A stretch of 22,205 bases of DNA, taken from a virus. The translations under genes were made by a program, and so were the position numbers. The stretch is from positions 1 through 22,205 of the IMG/VR virus record IMGVR_UViG_3300032084_001184; one strand, 5' to 3'. The notes beneath the pieces are model-generated. The model searched no databases, was not told the origin of the DNA, and saw nothing but the letters and a program-made list of their open reading frames with translations. Shown here one piece after another: positions 14,676-21,629 of the stretch; position 1 is the stretch's first letter; each line of letters starts with the position of its first letter.

Positions 14676-14728
14676 ATATACCTCATTTCTTATTTGAAAT
14701 TAACTATACTCATTATAAGAGTCAAGTA

Positions 14729-15493
14729 TTATCCTTTAATAACTTCGCCCCATAAAGAAGTTCTTCCATTCACTATCTGAACCACATGGACAGTAAAAAA
14801 ACCAGTATGATAAAAATCCACAATAGCAAAAGCGTGTTGCCAGTTATGTTGCCTATTACCTAACCATCCATTTGCTTCAGAACTCATATCTTTTAAGCAT
14901 CCGATAGACCAAGCTGATTTAACTCCATCTATATGAGTGACGCTAGATTGTTGTATGTCGTGATGATGTCCATACATAACATTCCCCCCAAGACGTATGA
15001 GGTGATTACGAGTATGATGAACACCAGCGAAATGATGTCCATGATAAAAGTTGAGTTTTCCGATTTTGAGCATCTTTCCGAGTCTATGATACTTATACCC
15101 CCTTTCTTTTAATTTAAGAGCGTTAGGCACAAGAAAATCGTTTTTTAAATAAGGATTCTCTTCTACAAACATATTTAGCCAATCTTCGTGATTTCCTTCT
15201 ACGAAATGTCTTTCATGTACATTGGCTTTATCTAGTGATTCATCAATTATATCCATACCCTTATTAACCTCTTCTACCTCTTTACATACATAAGGTAACT
15301 GATATTCTAAAGGAGGTCTTTTCTTCTTTTTCCATTGCCAATGAGATACAGACTCCCATTCTCCAGTATCGCCTAGATCAATATAACCATCAGGTTTTAT
15401 AATCTCTATCGCTTGACAAACTACACTTATAGCTTTCATATCTGCCATAGGAAAGTGTTTATCAGGTGTTACAACGTATCTTTTAACTTTCAT
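14729..15493 (-). CDS. Calcineurin-like metallophosphoesterase
   Basis: A 254-residue protein with all binuclear metal motifs: D11-x-H13 (PDKHFP), G41-D42, G100-N101-H102-E103, H151 (YHGHH) and G175-H176-x-H178. Family members hydrolyse phosphodiester or phosphomonoester bonds; phage relatives are annotated as DNA-repair-like exonucleases or phosphatases. No partner ATPase (SbcC/Rad50 type) is present, so it probably acts alone. It lies downstream of primase-helicase in the replication operon. The specific substrate cannot be told from sequence. Confidence 0.85.
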   Translation of the reverse strand: MKVKRYVVTPDKHFPMADMKAISVVCQAIEIIKPDGYIDLGDTGEWESVSHWQWKKKKRPPLEYQLPYVCKEVEEVNKGMDIIDESLDKANVHERHFVEGNHEDWLNMFVEENPYLKNDFLVPNALKLKERGYKYHRLGKMLKIGKLNFYHGHHFAGVHHTRNHLIRLGGNVMYGHHHDIQQSSVTHIDGVKSAWSIGCLKDMSSEANGWLGNRQHNWQHAFAIVDFYHTGFFTVHVVQIVNGRTSLWGEVIKG

Positions 15494-15639
15494 GCTAACT
15501 CCTTTTGCATTTTTAACAATTTTTCCATCATCTCATCCTCAGTATCATCATCTTCCCAAACATCACAATGTTCAAGACATTCACAACACAAGTCATAGTC
15601 GTCATAGACTATCGCTCCACAACACTCTGAATACATCAT
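15490..15639 (-). CDS. Cys-rich acidic small protein, 49 residues
   Basis: The start overlaps the upstream stop (ATGA) and the end overlaps the phosphoesterase start (ATGA). The product (MMYSECCGAIVYDDYDLCCE...) has cysteines at 6, 7, 18, 19, 21 and 25, enough for a zinc knuckle, followed by an acidic helix. Function unknown; probably a small zinc-binding adaptor. Confidence 0.55.
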   Translation of the reverse strand: MMYSECCGAIVYDDYDLCCECLEHCDVWEDDDTEDEMMEKLLKMQKELA

Positions 15640-15854
15640 ATTAACTCCGAGTTTAACCATTTATCTAAAGCAGTTTCCCATTCTTTGAATGTCGCTTTTC
15701 CTTCTCTATGTTTAATCCATACCTCATCAAACTCTTCTTGGTTTCTTTGAGCCATTTTTCGGATTCCATAGTCCATATTTGTGCCTGCATCTTCAGGCAT
15801 TGCGTATACCTTATCCAAATAGATTTTCTTTAACTTCTTCGAAGTATTCTCCAT
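15636..15854 (-). CDS. Hypothetical protein, 72 residues
   Basis: ATG 15854 is preferred because AGGAG lies eight bases upstream; a GTG nine bases further up (15863) would sit inside that ribosome binding site. The start lies within the last 44 bases of the primase-helicase gene in another frame. The product (MENTSKKLKKIYLDKVYAMP...) is charged and helical with a final WETALDKWLNSELI helix. No family recognised. Confidence 0.6.
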   Translation of the reverse strand: MENTSKKLKKIYLDKVYAMPEDAGTNMDYGIRKMAQRNQEEFDEVWIKHREGKATFKEWETALDKWLNSELI

Positions 15855-17481
15855 ACCTACCACTCCTTATGTCATAGCTTAATTTAGCTTTGTTTGGTTT
15901 ACCATTTTTATACTGAAAACGAATCTTATTTACATGAACACCAACATAATCATGTTCATCATTTTTATGTCTATGAATTGTAATTGCATTGTCACATTTA
16001 TTATACCAGTTGGCACTCCCTGATATGTCGTAAGGCGTTGGCACTAAAGGTTTTCGATTAAGATCGTTCTCCATTTTCTTTGGATGTGCCACAACCCATA
16101 TATGCAATTCATTGATTTTTGCAAAGGCGTTTAACTGAGCAAGAACCCTAGACACATAATTAGTCTCATTCTCTCCATCTCTGAATTTATGTTCCAATGT
16201 ATTCCAAGGATCAATAACAAGTCCATTTAAACCATATCTGTAGGTTAGTATCTTTGCCTGTTCCAGTATATTCTCTATACTAACAGAATCTTCCTGAGTA
16301 CCAATAAACTTGATATGTTCATTCATAACTTTCATACTTGCCCTTGCAGTTTCACTATCCATTTTATCATCACCCCAAAAAGGTTTACCATTAAACTTAC
16401 TAACTAATTTTAATAAATGGTGTTTTACTGGAAAATTTTCTGCTGAAAATATACCAAATTTCCATGAGTGATGTTGTACCATGTTAATCATAAGAGCATC
16501 CATCCATTCAGATTTACCCATATTAGGAACACCAGTAATAACTGTGAGTTCAGATGAACTAACTCTATATGCACCATCTAAAGCAACCCAACCAGTAGAC
16601 AGACCGAGATGTTCAGGTTTTTCAAGTAGATCAATAGCATCATCTTCAATATCGCTAATAGTAACTACACCCTCAATAGGATAAGGATGAGTATTACTAA
16701 CTATATCTAATATACACTCCTCTCCATGCTTAACCAAGACCTCATTCATATCCTTACAATCTTCAGGGTAGGTTACTCGATAACATTTTTCTCTACCAAT
16801 ACGCCTTGATAATTCATCCCTTAGATGATTCCCTGCTCCATCATTATCAGTACATAATATAATCGTCTTAGCGTTCATTAGATGTTCTTCTGCTGATAAT
16901 AGATAACTAAACTTTAGATCACTTGGTTTAGAGTTTGGAGCAGTAGCACCATCAGGAACACTTACAACATTCGTAAATCCTGCCTGAACTAAAGATAAAG
17001 TATCCATCTCACCTTCAGTTATAATAATCGTTTCCATACCTTTCATGTGATCAAACCTATAAAAACATTTCTCAGCATTTTTAGATTGCATAAACTTTTT
17101 ATCTGCTGTTCTTGATTTAATATTAACCACTTCTCCATCTTTATAAAAAGGAAATTGAATCCATCTATTATTATAACCTATCTTCTCGGCATCTACAACA
17201 TTTTGAGATATACCACGATCCTCAAACCATTTATAAACTTGCTCAGGGATGTCGGTTGTAGGTGGATTAGGTTTTATAACTACTTTAGGTTGTGCTATTG
17301 TTTTTACTTTATTCAATGAACCTTTCCACCCACAATGATGACAATGCCATACACCCTCATCTATGTTTACTGATAGACAAGGATCAGAACCCTTTCTTCT
17401 TGTATGTGAACACTTTGGACATTGTGTCTTTTCTTGCCCACTTGTATTTCTTACTGATATTCCATTCTCCTCAAATGTCAT
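15811..17481 (-). CDS. DNA primase-helicase (T7 gp4-type)
   Basis: A 556-residue two-enzyme protein. The N-terminal zinc finger is C21-x-x-C24 and C47-x-x-C50, for template recognition. TOPRIM primase core: E156-G-E-M-D160 (IIITEGEMDTL) and D212-N-D214 (CTDNDGAG). Then a RecA-type helicase domain starting about 290: Walker A GVPNMGKSE (317-325), Walker B LVIDP (421-425), WVVAHPKKM (462-470, with the SF4 H motif) and PYDISGSANW (483-492). Together it makes RNA primers and unwinds DNA at the fork. Length matches T7 gp4 (566). The gene follows the initiator with stop/start overlap. No residues are missing. The matching phage polymerase is outside the window. Confidence 0.92.
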   Translation of the reverse strand: MTFEENGISVRNTSGQEKTQCPKCSHTRRKGSDPCLSVNIDEGVWHCHHCGWKGSLNKVKTIAQPKVVIKPNPPTTDIPEQVYKWFEDRGISQNVVDAEKIGYNNRWIQFPFYKDGEVVNIKSRTADKKFMQSKNAEKCFYRFDHMKGMETIIITEGEMDTLSLVQAGFTNVVSVPDGATAPNSKPSDLKFSYLLSAEEHLMNAKTIILCTDNDGAGNHLRDELSRRIGREKCYRVTYPEDCKDMNEVLVKHGEECILDIVSNTHPYPIEGVVTISDIEDDAIDLLEKPEHLGLSTGWVALDGAYRVSSSELTVITGVPNMGKSEWMDALMINMVQHHSWKFGIFSAENFPVKHHLLKLVSKFNGKPFWGDDKMDSETARASMKVMNEHIKFIGTQEDSVSIENILEQAKILTYRYGLNGLVIDPWNTLEHKFRDGENETNYVSRVLAQLNAFAKINELHIWVVAHPKKMENDLNRKPLVPTPYDISGSANWYNKCDNAITIHRHKNDEHDYVGVHVNKIRFQYKNGKPNKAKLSYDIRSGRYGEYFEEVKENLFG

Positions 17482-18284
17482 TACTTACCCCCTTTATCAA
17501 TGTAACTTGCATACATATTTGTAAACTTTCTTTGACCATTAGGTGCTTTGTCCCGTAATACTCTCAAGGAATAGCATTTAGAAGCCCAAAACGTATCCTT
17601 AACGAGCCAATCTATTACACCCCTAACCTTACCCTCACCCCACTTATCAATCGTTAGTAAATCGAATATTACATTGATACTACCATTAGTTAGGTTTGTA
17701 TCTTTATGCCAATCCGATTTTATAATTTCAGGATAGTTTTTATTTTGAGTGGTATAAAAATTACTAACTATTCTTTTTATAAAAACCAACTGATTATGAT
17801 TGATTGCCTTATTAATAACAACCTTGTTTTTTTGGATACTATAGATATATTGTATATTATTATTACTATGTAATAATGTATCTGATTTCTCAGTACCCTC
17901 AACATCTTTATTAGGCACTACATCACCATCTACTGCATTACCCCCTACTGAGTTTTCAGCATAGGGTACAGGGATGTTATTGTCTACCCCTACTGAAATT
18001 TCGGGTGGGGTAAGCATTATATACCTATTTATGAATTTATTAGAATCTTCTTCATTTTCAATAACAACTTTTATAAGATTAAATCTTCTTAACTTAGTTA
18101 TACAGGAACTAATCGTTGATGCTGAAGAGCCTAAAACCCGAGCAAAAAACGAGTTTTTCTTCTTACAGTAACCTTGTTCTTCTATATTTGCCGTAATCTC
18201 TGAATACACTAATTTAGCAACTGCATTTAAATCGGGGTGATGTCTAATATAAGCAGGAATATAACCCACATGACCAAATCTCAT
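17481..18284 (-). CDS. Replication initiator / replisome organiser-like protein
   Basis: A 267-residue protein. Residues 8-72 (YIPAYIRHHPDLNAVAKLVY, YCKKKNSFFARVLGSSASTI, SSCITKLRRFNLIKVV) form the winged helix-turn-helix common to phage replication initiators of the lambda O/replisome organiser type. A low-complexity linker (about 92-150) follows, then a C-terminal domain (160-260) with VIDWLVKDTFWASKCYSLRV and LRDKAPNGQRKFTNMYASY, typical of replication proteins that recruit the helicase. AGAGG seven bases before ATG 18284. It lies immediately upstream of primase-helicase. The linker-coding DNA carries GC-rich repeats and an AT-rich stretch that may be the origin. Confidence 0.72.
   Translation of the reverse strand: MRFGHVGYIPAYIRHHPDLNAVAKLVYSEITANIEEQGYCKKKNSFFARVLGSSASTISSCITKLRRFNLIKVVIENEEDSNKFINRYIMLTPPEISVGVDNNIPVPYAENSVGGNAVDGDVVPNKDVEGTEKSDTLLHSNNNIQYIYSIQKNKVVINKAINHNQLVFIKRIVSNFYTTQNKNYPEIIKSDWHKDTNLTNGSINVIFDLLTIDKWGEGKVRGVIDWLVKDTFWASKCYSLRVLRDKAPNGQRKFTNMYASYIDKGGK
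17740..17880. other. AT-rich stretch next to the repeat cluster, candidate unwinding element
   Basis: The segment encoding the initiator linker and its end is extremely AT-rich (17821-17880 has 11 G/C in 60 bases). It lies directly beside the GC-rich repeats, on the side further into the gene. In lambda the origin lies inside gene O with iterons followed by an AT-rich region in the same relative order. Functional assignment is by analogy. Confidence 0.35.
17939..18012. repeat. GC-rich repeat cluster in the initiator gene, candidate origin iterons
   Basis: CCCCTACTGA occurs at 17942-17951 and 17987-17996 (45 bp apart), each followed after two differing bases by TTTC. AGGGTAC (17963-17969) has an inverted copy GTACCCT at 17893-17899, and GGGTGGGGTAAG lies at 18003-18014. 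The cluster is about 47% GC by count, against about 18% for the flanking 17821-17880. The repeats also give a repeated peptide (ENSVG/EISVG) in the initiator linker. Confidence 0.45.
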
Positions 18285-18511
18285 TATAAGACCTCTCTAT
18301 GTTTTAAGCCTGATATAGTCTTTGATCCAACATCAGCAATATAATCTTCATCGTATACATCGGTATTAAGATTAATCCTATTATTAATAGTAACATCGAC
18401 TTCATAAATCCCTCTTAATTCATCTTGTCCATTAAAAGTATAAATAGGTAGATTCTGATCTACTGATTCTAGTGCTTCTATAAGTTCATGTACCCTGATT
18501 GTTTTAATCAT
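18284..18511 (-). CDS. Hypothetical protein, 75 residues
   Basis: AAAGGAG seven bases upstream of ATG 18511; the stop overlaps the initiator start (TAATG). The N-terminus IKTIRVHELIEALESVDQNL followed by PIYTF resembles many small phage proteins beginning with a helix HELI..L..VD.. and a strand. No function is known to me. It is the first gene after the structured 100-base gap. Confidence 0.65.
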   Translation of the reverse strand: MIKTIRVHELIEALESVDQNLPIYTFNGQDELRGIYEVDVTINNRINLNTDVYDEDYIADVGSKTISGLKHREVL

Positions 18512-18611
18512 TATTTTCTCCTTTATAAGTGGAGGGGAGAAAAGGAAATAACCCCCCTATGAATCCACTTGTTAATATTTCATCCTTTTAAGGCGTAGTA
18601 AGATAATACAT
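18512..18611 (-). promoter_or_regulatory. 100-base gap with a predicted hairpin before the RBS of the initiator operon segment
   Basis: The largest non-coding gap within the leftward operon. AAGTGGA (18527-18533) pairs with TCCACTT (18564-18570), extended by GGGG (18534-18537) with CCCC (18554-18557) across a bulge. An alternative pairing is TTTTCTCC (18514-18521) with GGAGAAAA (18536-18543), which would include the ribosome binding site. Two exclusive folds, one covering the site, would suit translational control. No clear promoter seen. Confidence 0.35.
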
Positions 18612-18830
18612 TTATAAGCTATCTGCAATAGGTTTTACACATTTATTATAATAATCGCACTTCTTACCATTTGCAATAAGGCAAGGTTTACCTTCAAGAT
18701 CTGAATCAATCCTTTGTTGAAGTTTGCCACCAATTATAACACCAATACATTTAAATCCTGTATCATAATTAGCACAATGTTTCTTAACCTTGCCTTTCTC
18801 TGACTTATCGACTTTGTTTAGTCTCAACAT
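18612..18830 (-). CDS. Cys-rich phage protein, 72 residues
   Basis: The product has cysteines at 19, 28, 50, 58 and 64 in the pattern CANYDTGFKCIGVIIGG, GKPCLIANGKKCDYYNKCV, a layout I associate with small conserved phage proteins that probably bind zinc or an Fe-S cluster. The start lies 26 bases inside the upstream small gene, with AAAGG 11 bases before it. Function unknown. Confidence 0.6.
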   Translation of the reverse strand: MLRLNKVDKSEKGKVKKHCANYDTGFKCIGVIIGGKLQQRIDSDLEGKPCLIANGKKCDYYNKCVKPIADSL

Positions 18831-18948
18831 GAAATGTAGCCTTTATTTTTTCTTTAACTAATTTATTGGTTTTTTCATCTAAACCTATGATTTCAACATG
18901 AGTATCAAACCAATCTTTCTTTTTCTTTTTCTTCATTGGATATGGCAT
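18805..18948 (-). CDS. Basic small protein, 47 residues
   Basis: ATG 18948 overlaps the stop of the winged-helix gene (TAATG) and GGGG is five bases before it. The product begins MPYPMKKKKKKDWFDTHVEI and ends with a strand KATFHVETKQSR. No family recognised. Confidence 0.55.
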   Translation of the reverse strand: MPYPMKKKKKKDWFDTHVEIIGLDEKTNKLVKEKIKATFHVETKQSR

Positions 18949-19250
18949 TATAAACCCCTTAAATCGTCTGCATCTGTTTTAATTTTCCAGAGATGTTCTG
19001 GCTTACCATATAACCCCCTAGTCGTTTTATCAGTTTTTATAATCTTATTATCTAAAGTAAGATTTGTAACTGCTCTCCTAATGGATGTTATAGGACATCT
19101 AAGGTTTAATTTAGCAAGAATCATTGAAGGACTCAAGGGTTTTTTATAATCCAAGAAAAACCCATAAATCAAAGCCTCTTGACTAATTGCATTGGATCGA
19201 GATGTTTTTAAATCATCTCCTTTTATTTTAGTAGTATTATAATAACTCAT
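18948..19250 (-). CDS. Winged-helix DNA-binding protein
   Basis: A 100-residue protein with GGAG six bases upstream. Residues 21-90 (SQEALIYGFFLDYKKPLSPS, MILAKLNLRCPITSIRRAVT, NLTLDNKIIKTDKTTRGLYG, then KPEHLWKI) follow the winged helix-turn-helix pattern: first helix, recognition helix with SIRRAVTNL, and a wing rich in Thr/Lys/Gly. Such phage proteins are likely transcriptional regulators or replication accessory factors. It lies upstream of the initiator gene; its target is unknown. Confidence 0.65.
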   Translation of the reverse strand: MSYYNTTKIKGDDLKTSRSNAISQEALIYGFFLDYKKPLSPSMILAKLNLRCPITSIRRAVTNLTLDNKIIKTDKTTRGLYGKPEHLWKIKTDADDLRGL

Positions 19251-19251
19251 T

Positions 19252-19659
19252 TTATACTCCCATTATTGTTAATGAATCTAGTTGATCCTGTGTTGTTCTA
19301 TGCTCTTGATCTCCGAATACATTATATTTAGGTTCAATGAGTTCATAACAAACTATCTCACCGTGCATACTCTTTTTATACTCGCTACCATTACATAATA
19401 AGCATACTTCTTTTTCTTTTCCAAAGGTTGGAAAATCTTCATAGAATATAACAATCTTATTTTTTTTACGATAATTCCTAAGAATAGTTCGTTCAAAACA
19501 TTTATTACATTTAGTACAATGTTTAATGCTTTCATCTGCCATTTTAGAATCGTAATTGCATTTTTTACGCTCTTCCACTCTTTCTACTTGATGATAATAA
19601 AAATAATCATCATCATTATAAAAATCATCATCCATTGCTAGTTTAGTTCTGCTCATCAT
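19252..19659 (-). CDS. Zinc-finger-like protein, 135 residues
   Basis: Acidic Asp/Tyr-rich N-terminus (DDDFYNDDDYFYYHQ), then H-C-T-K-C-N-K-C (about 47-54) and later C-L-L-C (about 86-89), which could form a Cys4-type zinc site around a basic segment RNYRKKNKIVIFYEDFP. Overlaps both neighbours or abuts them closely. A second open frame within it (19353-19535) is a shadow. Function unknown. Confidence 0.6.
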   Translation of the reverse strand: MMSRTKLAMDDDFYNDDDYFYYHQVERVEERKKCNYDSKMADESIKHCTKCNKCFERTILRNYRKKNKIVIFYEDFPTFGKEKEVCLLCNGSEYKKSMHGEIVCYELIEPKYNVFGDQEHRTTQDQLDSLTIMGV

Positions 19660-19816
19660 CGACCCCCTCTAAAACAATATTATAATCATTAGCTACTTTT
19701 TTCAATAGTATCTCAGTATAATATCTTTTATCTGTGTTCATTTCCATAGTATACCCCATTGTAAATAGGTATTCAATTGCCTCTAGGCATTGCTTTTTAG
19801 TTACTTTATTCTTCAT
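19643..19816 (-). CDS. Hypothetical protein, 57 residues
   Basis: ATG 19816 forms ATGA with the upstream stop and has GGAG nearby (GGAGAGCAAG). The product (MKNKVTKKQCLEAIEYLFTM...) is helical with an acidic C-terminus and ends 17 bases inside the next gene. No family recognised. Confidence 0.55.
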   Translation of the reverse strand: MKNKVTKKQCLEAIEYLFTMGYTMEMNTDKRYYTEILLKKVANDYNIVLEGVDDEQN

Positions 19817-20160
19817 CTTGCTCTCCTTTTTTTTTGTTCGCCTTCTATTTTTTTTATGATTAAACGAATATTTAAAAAATGTTGATACTTTGGAGGGTTT
19901 TCATGGGGAAAATATTTTCTTTTGTAAGATTGTTGTTTATTATATAATCCTCCTAATATATAATCTAGTTCTTTTTTATCAAAAGTAATATTTTTTCTCT
20001 TATCGCCCCTGTTTTGTATTTTTTCTATTATGAACCCTACATTGTCACAATGTTCAGTTCTCGTATTCCAGTTATGAGTCAAGTGATACATAGTTTTCAT
20101 GCTAGATAATCCTCTCAATATATAGTCTAGTTCTTTTTTATCAAAAGTCATGTTTTTCAT
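19813..20160 (-). CDS. Internally duplicated small protein, 115 residues
   Basis: Two ~54-residue modules in tandem: residues 2-18 (KNMTFDKKELDYILRGL) and 56-72 (KNITFDKKELDYILGGL) are nearly identical, and both modules end in an II-K-I helix (about 44-48 and 101-105). At DNA level a 23-bp run is identical at 19964-19986 and 20126-20148, exactly 162 bp apart. This shows a recent in-frame duplication. Each module looks like a helical domain with a conserved FDKKELDYIL start. Function unknown. Confidence 0.65.
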   Translation of the reverse strand: MKNMTFDKKELDYILRGLSSMKTMYHLTHNWNTRTEHCDNVGFIIEKIQNRGDKRKNITFDKKELDYILGGLYNKQQSYKRKYFPHENPPKYQHFLNIRLIIKKIEGEQKKRRAR

Positions 20161-20161
20161 T

Positions 20162-20320
20162 TTATCGTTCCTTTTGTAGTTTTAATGCCATATTTCTCCA
20201 GTAGTCAGCATTTTTCTTTTCTTGGTAGTAATTATAACGCCATATGTTACTATTGGTTTTTATATAAAGCAACATAAAAATTAAAGCAGTAAATATAAAT
20301 ATAAGTATTAATTCCATCAT
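20162..20320 (-). CDS. Small membrane protein, 52 residues
   Basis: MM start at 20320 forms ATGA with the upstream stop; GGGGGC precedes it. The product is MMELILIFIFTALIFMLLYI, then KTNSNIWRYNYYQEKKNADY and WRNMALKLQKER: one N-terminal span (3-20) followed by a charged helix. Topology is like a very small inner-membrane anchor. Function unknown. Confidence 0.6.
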   Translation of the reverse strand: MMELILIFIFTALIFMLLYIKTNSNIWRYNYYQEKKNADYWRNMALKLQKER

Positions 20321-20532
20321 GCCCCCTTATCAGTTATTTTATCTATTTCAGTAAAAAAATTATCCATATCTACTTGTATTTCATCAAGTATGGATTTCTT
20401 TTTAAGTCTATTTATTGCTACTTCATATGCCATGTCCAATGGCAATGGTAATTGCTTTCTACTTGGATCATCATATTCTTCACCAAAAGCTATTTTATAA
20501 ACTTCTTTTTTTTGTTTATTTGTTACTTGCAT
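20317..20532 (-). CDS. Hypothetical protein, 71 residues
   Basis: Charged helical protein (MQVTNKQKKEVYKIAFGEEY...) without membrane segment or Cys motif. The start is preceded by GGGTTTATAAT, a motif found before several starts in this block. The 3' end overlaps the next gene. No family recognised. Confidence 0.6.
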   Translation of the reverse strand: MQVTNKQKKEVYKIAFGEEYDDPSRKQLPLPLDMAYEVAINRLKKKSILDEIQVDMDNFFTEIDKITDKGA

Positions 20533-20554
20533 ATTATAAACCCTTTATTTTCCT

Positions 20555-20851
20555 TTATTGTTTAAATGTATGATTTAATATATCGGTTATTTTTCTTAGC
20601 TTTTTACTTTTTTTCTTATATTTTCTAAATAAATTGTTTACTTCATTACTAAGACTATTATTCAATTCATCAAATATATCTAAATCAATGTCTCCATAAG
20701 TACGTTTTTTGTAATTTTTTATAATAAATGCCAATTTATCTTTCTTTTTTTGAATTAGCCTACAATTATCACTTAGTGCTTTAGTTTCTATTCTTAACAT
20801 CTTTTGTTTATAAAATAGCAATTTGAATTGTTGCTCTTCGTTAAATATCAT
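20555..20851 (-). CDS. Basic coiled-coil-like protein, 98 residues
   Basis: Nearly all helical and Lys-rich (IQKKKDKLAFIIKNYKKR, LFRKYKKKSKKLRKITDIL). The ATG is preceded by AATGGAGGGTTTATAAT. The upstream gene stop is two bases before the start. Could be a DNA-binding or structural accessory protein; no family recognised. Confidence 0.6.
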   Translation of the reverse strand: MIFNEEQQFKLLFYKQKMLRIETKALSDNCRLIQKKKDKLAFIIKNYKKRTYGDIDLDIFDELNNSLSNEVNNLFRKYKKKSKKLRKITDILNHTFKQ

Positions 20852-20852
20852 A

Positions 20853-21026
20853 TTATAAACCCTCCATTTCTAAAGCTTGTTCTAAATTATGCCACCCTGT
20901 TCTAACTCTTAAAATAGCATTTAGGCTTTCTAAATTATATCCATTTATATTAGTAACTAAGATAATTTCATCATCTGTGGCAATTCCATTATCTACTAGG
21001 TATTCGTATGTTTCTGTTGTATTCAT
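20853..21026 (-). CDS. Small phage protein (YEYLVDNGIATDDE type), 57 residues
   Basis: ATG 21026 with the AAAGGAAAATACA leader. The product (MNTTETYEYLVDNGIATDDE, IILVTNINGYNLESLNAILR, then VRTGWHNLEQALEMEGL) follows a pattern I recall from small conserved phage proteins (NGIA...E..LVT.INGYN...L..IL..RTG). Function not established. Confidence 0.65.
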   Translation of the reverse strand: MNTTETYEYLVDNGIATDDEIILVTNINGYNLESLNAILRVRTGWHNLEQALEMEGL

Positions 21027-21044
21027 TGTATTTTCCTTTGTTAG
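21023..21044 (-). repeat. Translation-initiation module, copy 2
   Basis: Identical over 22 bases to 21601-21622; contains AAAGGA nine to ten bases before ATG 21026. It also overlaps the stop codon of the upstream gene (21041-21043). Confidence 0.6.
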
Positions 21045-21376
21045 TTTAATGTTGTTAAATTTTCAATGTTGATAAGTTCAATTATATTGAATGATAGTAA
21101 CCCCTCATTTTCCCAGATACTTAAGTCATATATATCTTTGTTTATCTTGGTAATTTGAAAATCTTTTTTATTCCATGCATCAATATCTTTTATTTTTTGT
21201 CCATTTTTAGGAAAAAGAAAGCCAAATTTCAGTAAAAATTCGTGTTTATCATCATTAATTAAATCATTGAAAAATTTAATTATCTCTTCATGTCTTTTTT
21301 CAAAATCTATATTTAATTCTAATTTGCCTAAAATATGATTTTCAATATCAATAATTAAAAAAAATTGTTTATTCAT
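21041..21376 (-). CDS. Hypothetical protein, 111 residues
   Basis: Very AT-rich gene coding an acidic alpha/beta protein (MNKQFFLIIDIENHILGKLE...). Preceded by AAAGGAAAATAAAACA. No known motif; its 3' end lies 14 bases before the next start and overlaps the shared leader of that gene. Confidence 0.6.
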   Translation of the reverse strand: MNKQFFLIIDIENHILGKLELNIDFEKRHEEIIKFFNDLINDDKHEFLLKFGFLFPKNGQKIKDIDAWNKKDFQITKINKDIYDLSIWENEGLLSFNIIELINIENLTTLN

Positions 21377-21397
21377 TGTTTTATTTTCCTTTGTTGG

Positions 21398-21604
21398 TTA
21401 AATGTTAATAGCTTTTATAAAATTAGGTTCAATATGTTCGACTTCAGTAAGTCTAAGTCTATTATAACCATTTTCCTTAGCCCATTTTTTACCTTGTTTC
21501 ATTAATTTATCTTTATTTGTATACCCATCACATTCATATAAAACCTCTTCCATGTAATCTCTAGGTTCATCTTTTTTTACCCCATAAAGTATAGTAGTAA
21601 TCAT
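21398..21604 (-). CDS. First gene of the main leftward operon, hypothetical, 68 residues
   Basis: The product (MITTILYGVKKDEPRDYMEE...) has a strand-helix-helix pattern (YGVKKDEPRDYMEEVLYECD, KLMKQGKKWAKENGYNRLRL) resembling short phage early proteins; no function known. AAAGG lies nine bases upstream and the promoter at 21630-21658 lies directly before it. Being first in the operon, it should be an early product. Confidence 0.6.
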   Translation of the reverse strand: MITTILYGVKKDEPRDYMEEVLYECDGYTNKDKLMKQGKKWAKENGYNRLRLTEVEHIEPNFIKAINI

Positions 21605-21622
21605 TGTATTTTCCTTTGTTAG
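21601..21622 (-). repeat. Translation-initiation module, copy 1
   Basis: Twenty-two bases spanning ribosome binding site and start codon are identical to 21023-21044 (core on the minus strand AACAAAGGAAAATACAATG). A third, variant copy is at 21373-21397. The gene before which each copy lies is unrelated in sequence. Confidence 0.6.
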
Positions 21623-21629
21623 TTAGTTG

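Noticed and set aside
14697-14725. Possible internal leftward promoter (TTGACT, 17 bases, TAATTT) before the 44-residue ORF
   Set aside because: The -10 matches only three of six positions; a TATAAT at 14712-14717 has no -35 at proper distance. In such AT-rich DNA these matches are expected by chance.
14729-15493. Mre11/SbcD subunit of an SbcCD-type nuclease
   Set aside because: No SbcC-like ATPase is present and the protein is shorter, without the capping domain; called a general metallophosphoesterase.
16481-16684. Rightward open frames within leftward genes (also 13487-13669, 15413-15598, 17292-17558, 17974-18171, 18898-19149)
   Set aside because: They lie antisense to convincing genes (primase-helicase, HNH, initiator and others) and have no start signals.
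19353-19535. Second leftward frame within the 19252-19659 gene
   Set aside because: The larger frame has the overlapping junctions and Cys motif; this one lacks a ribosome binding site.
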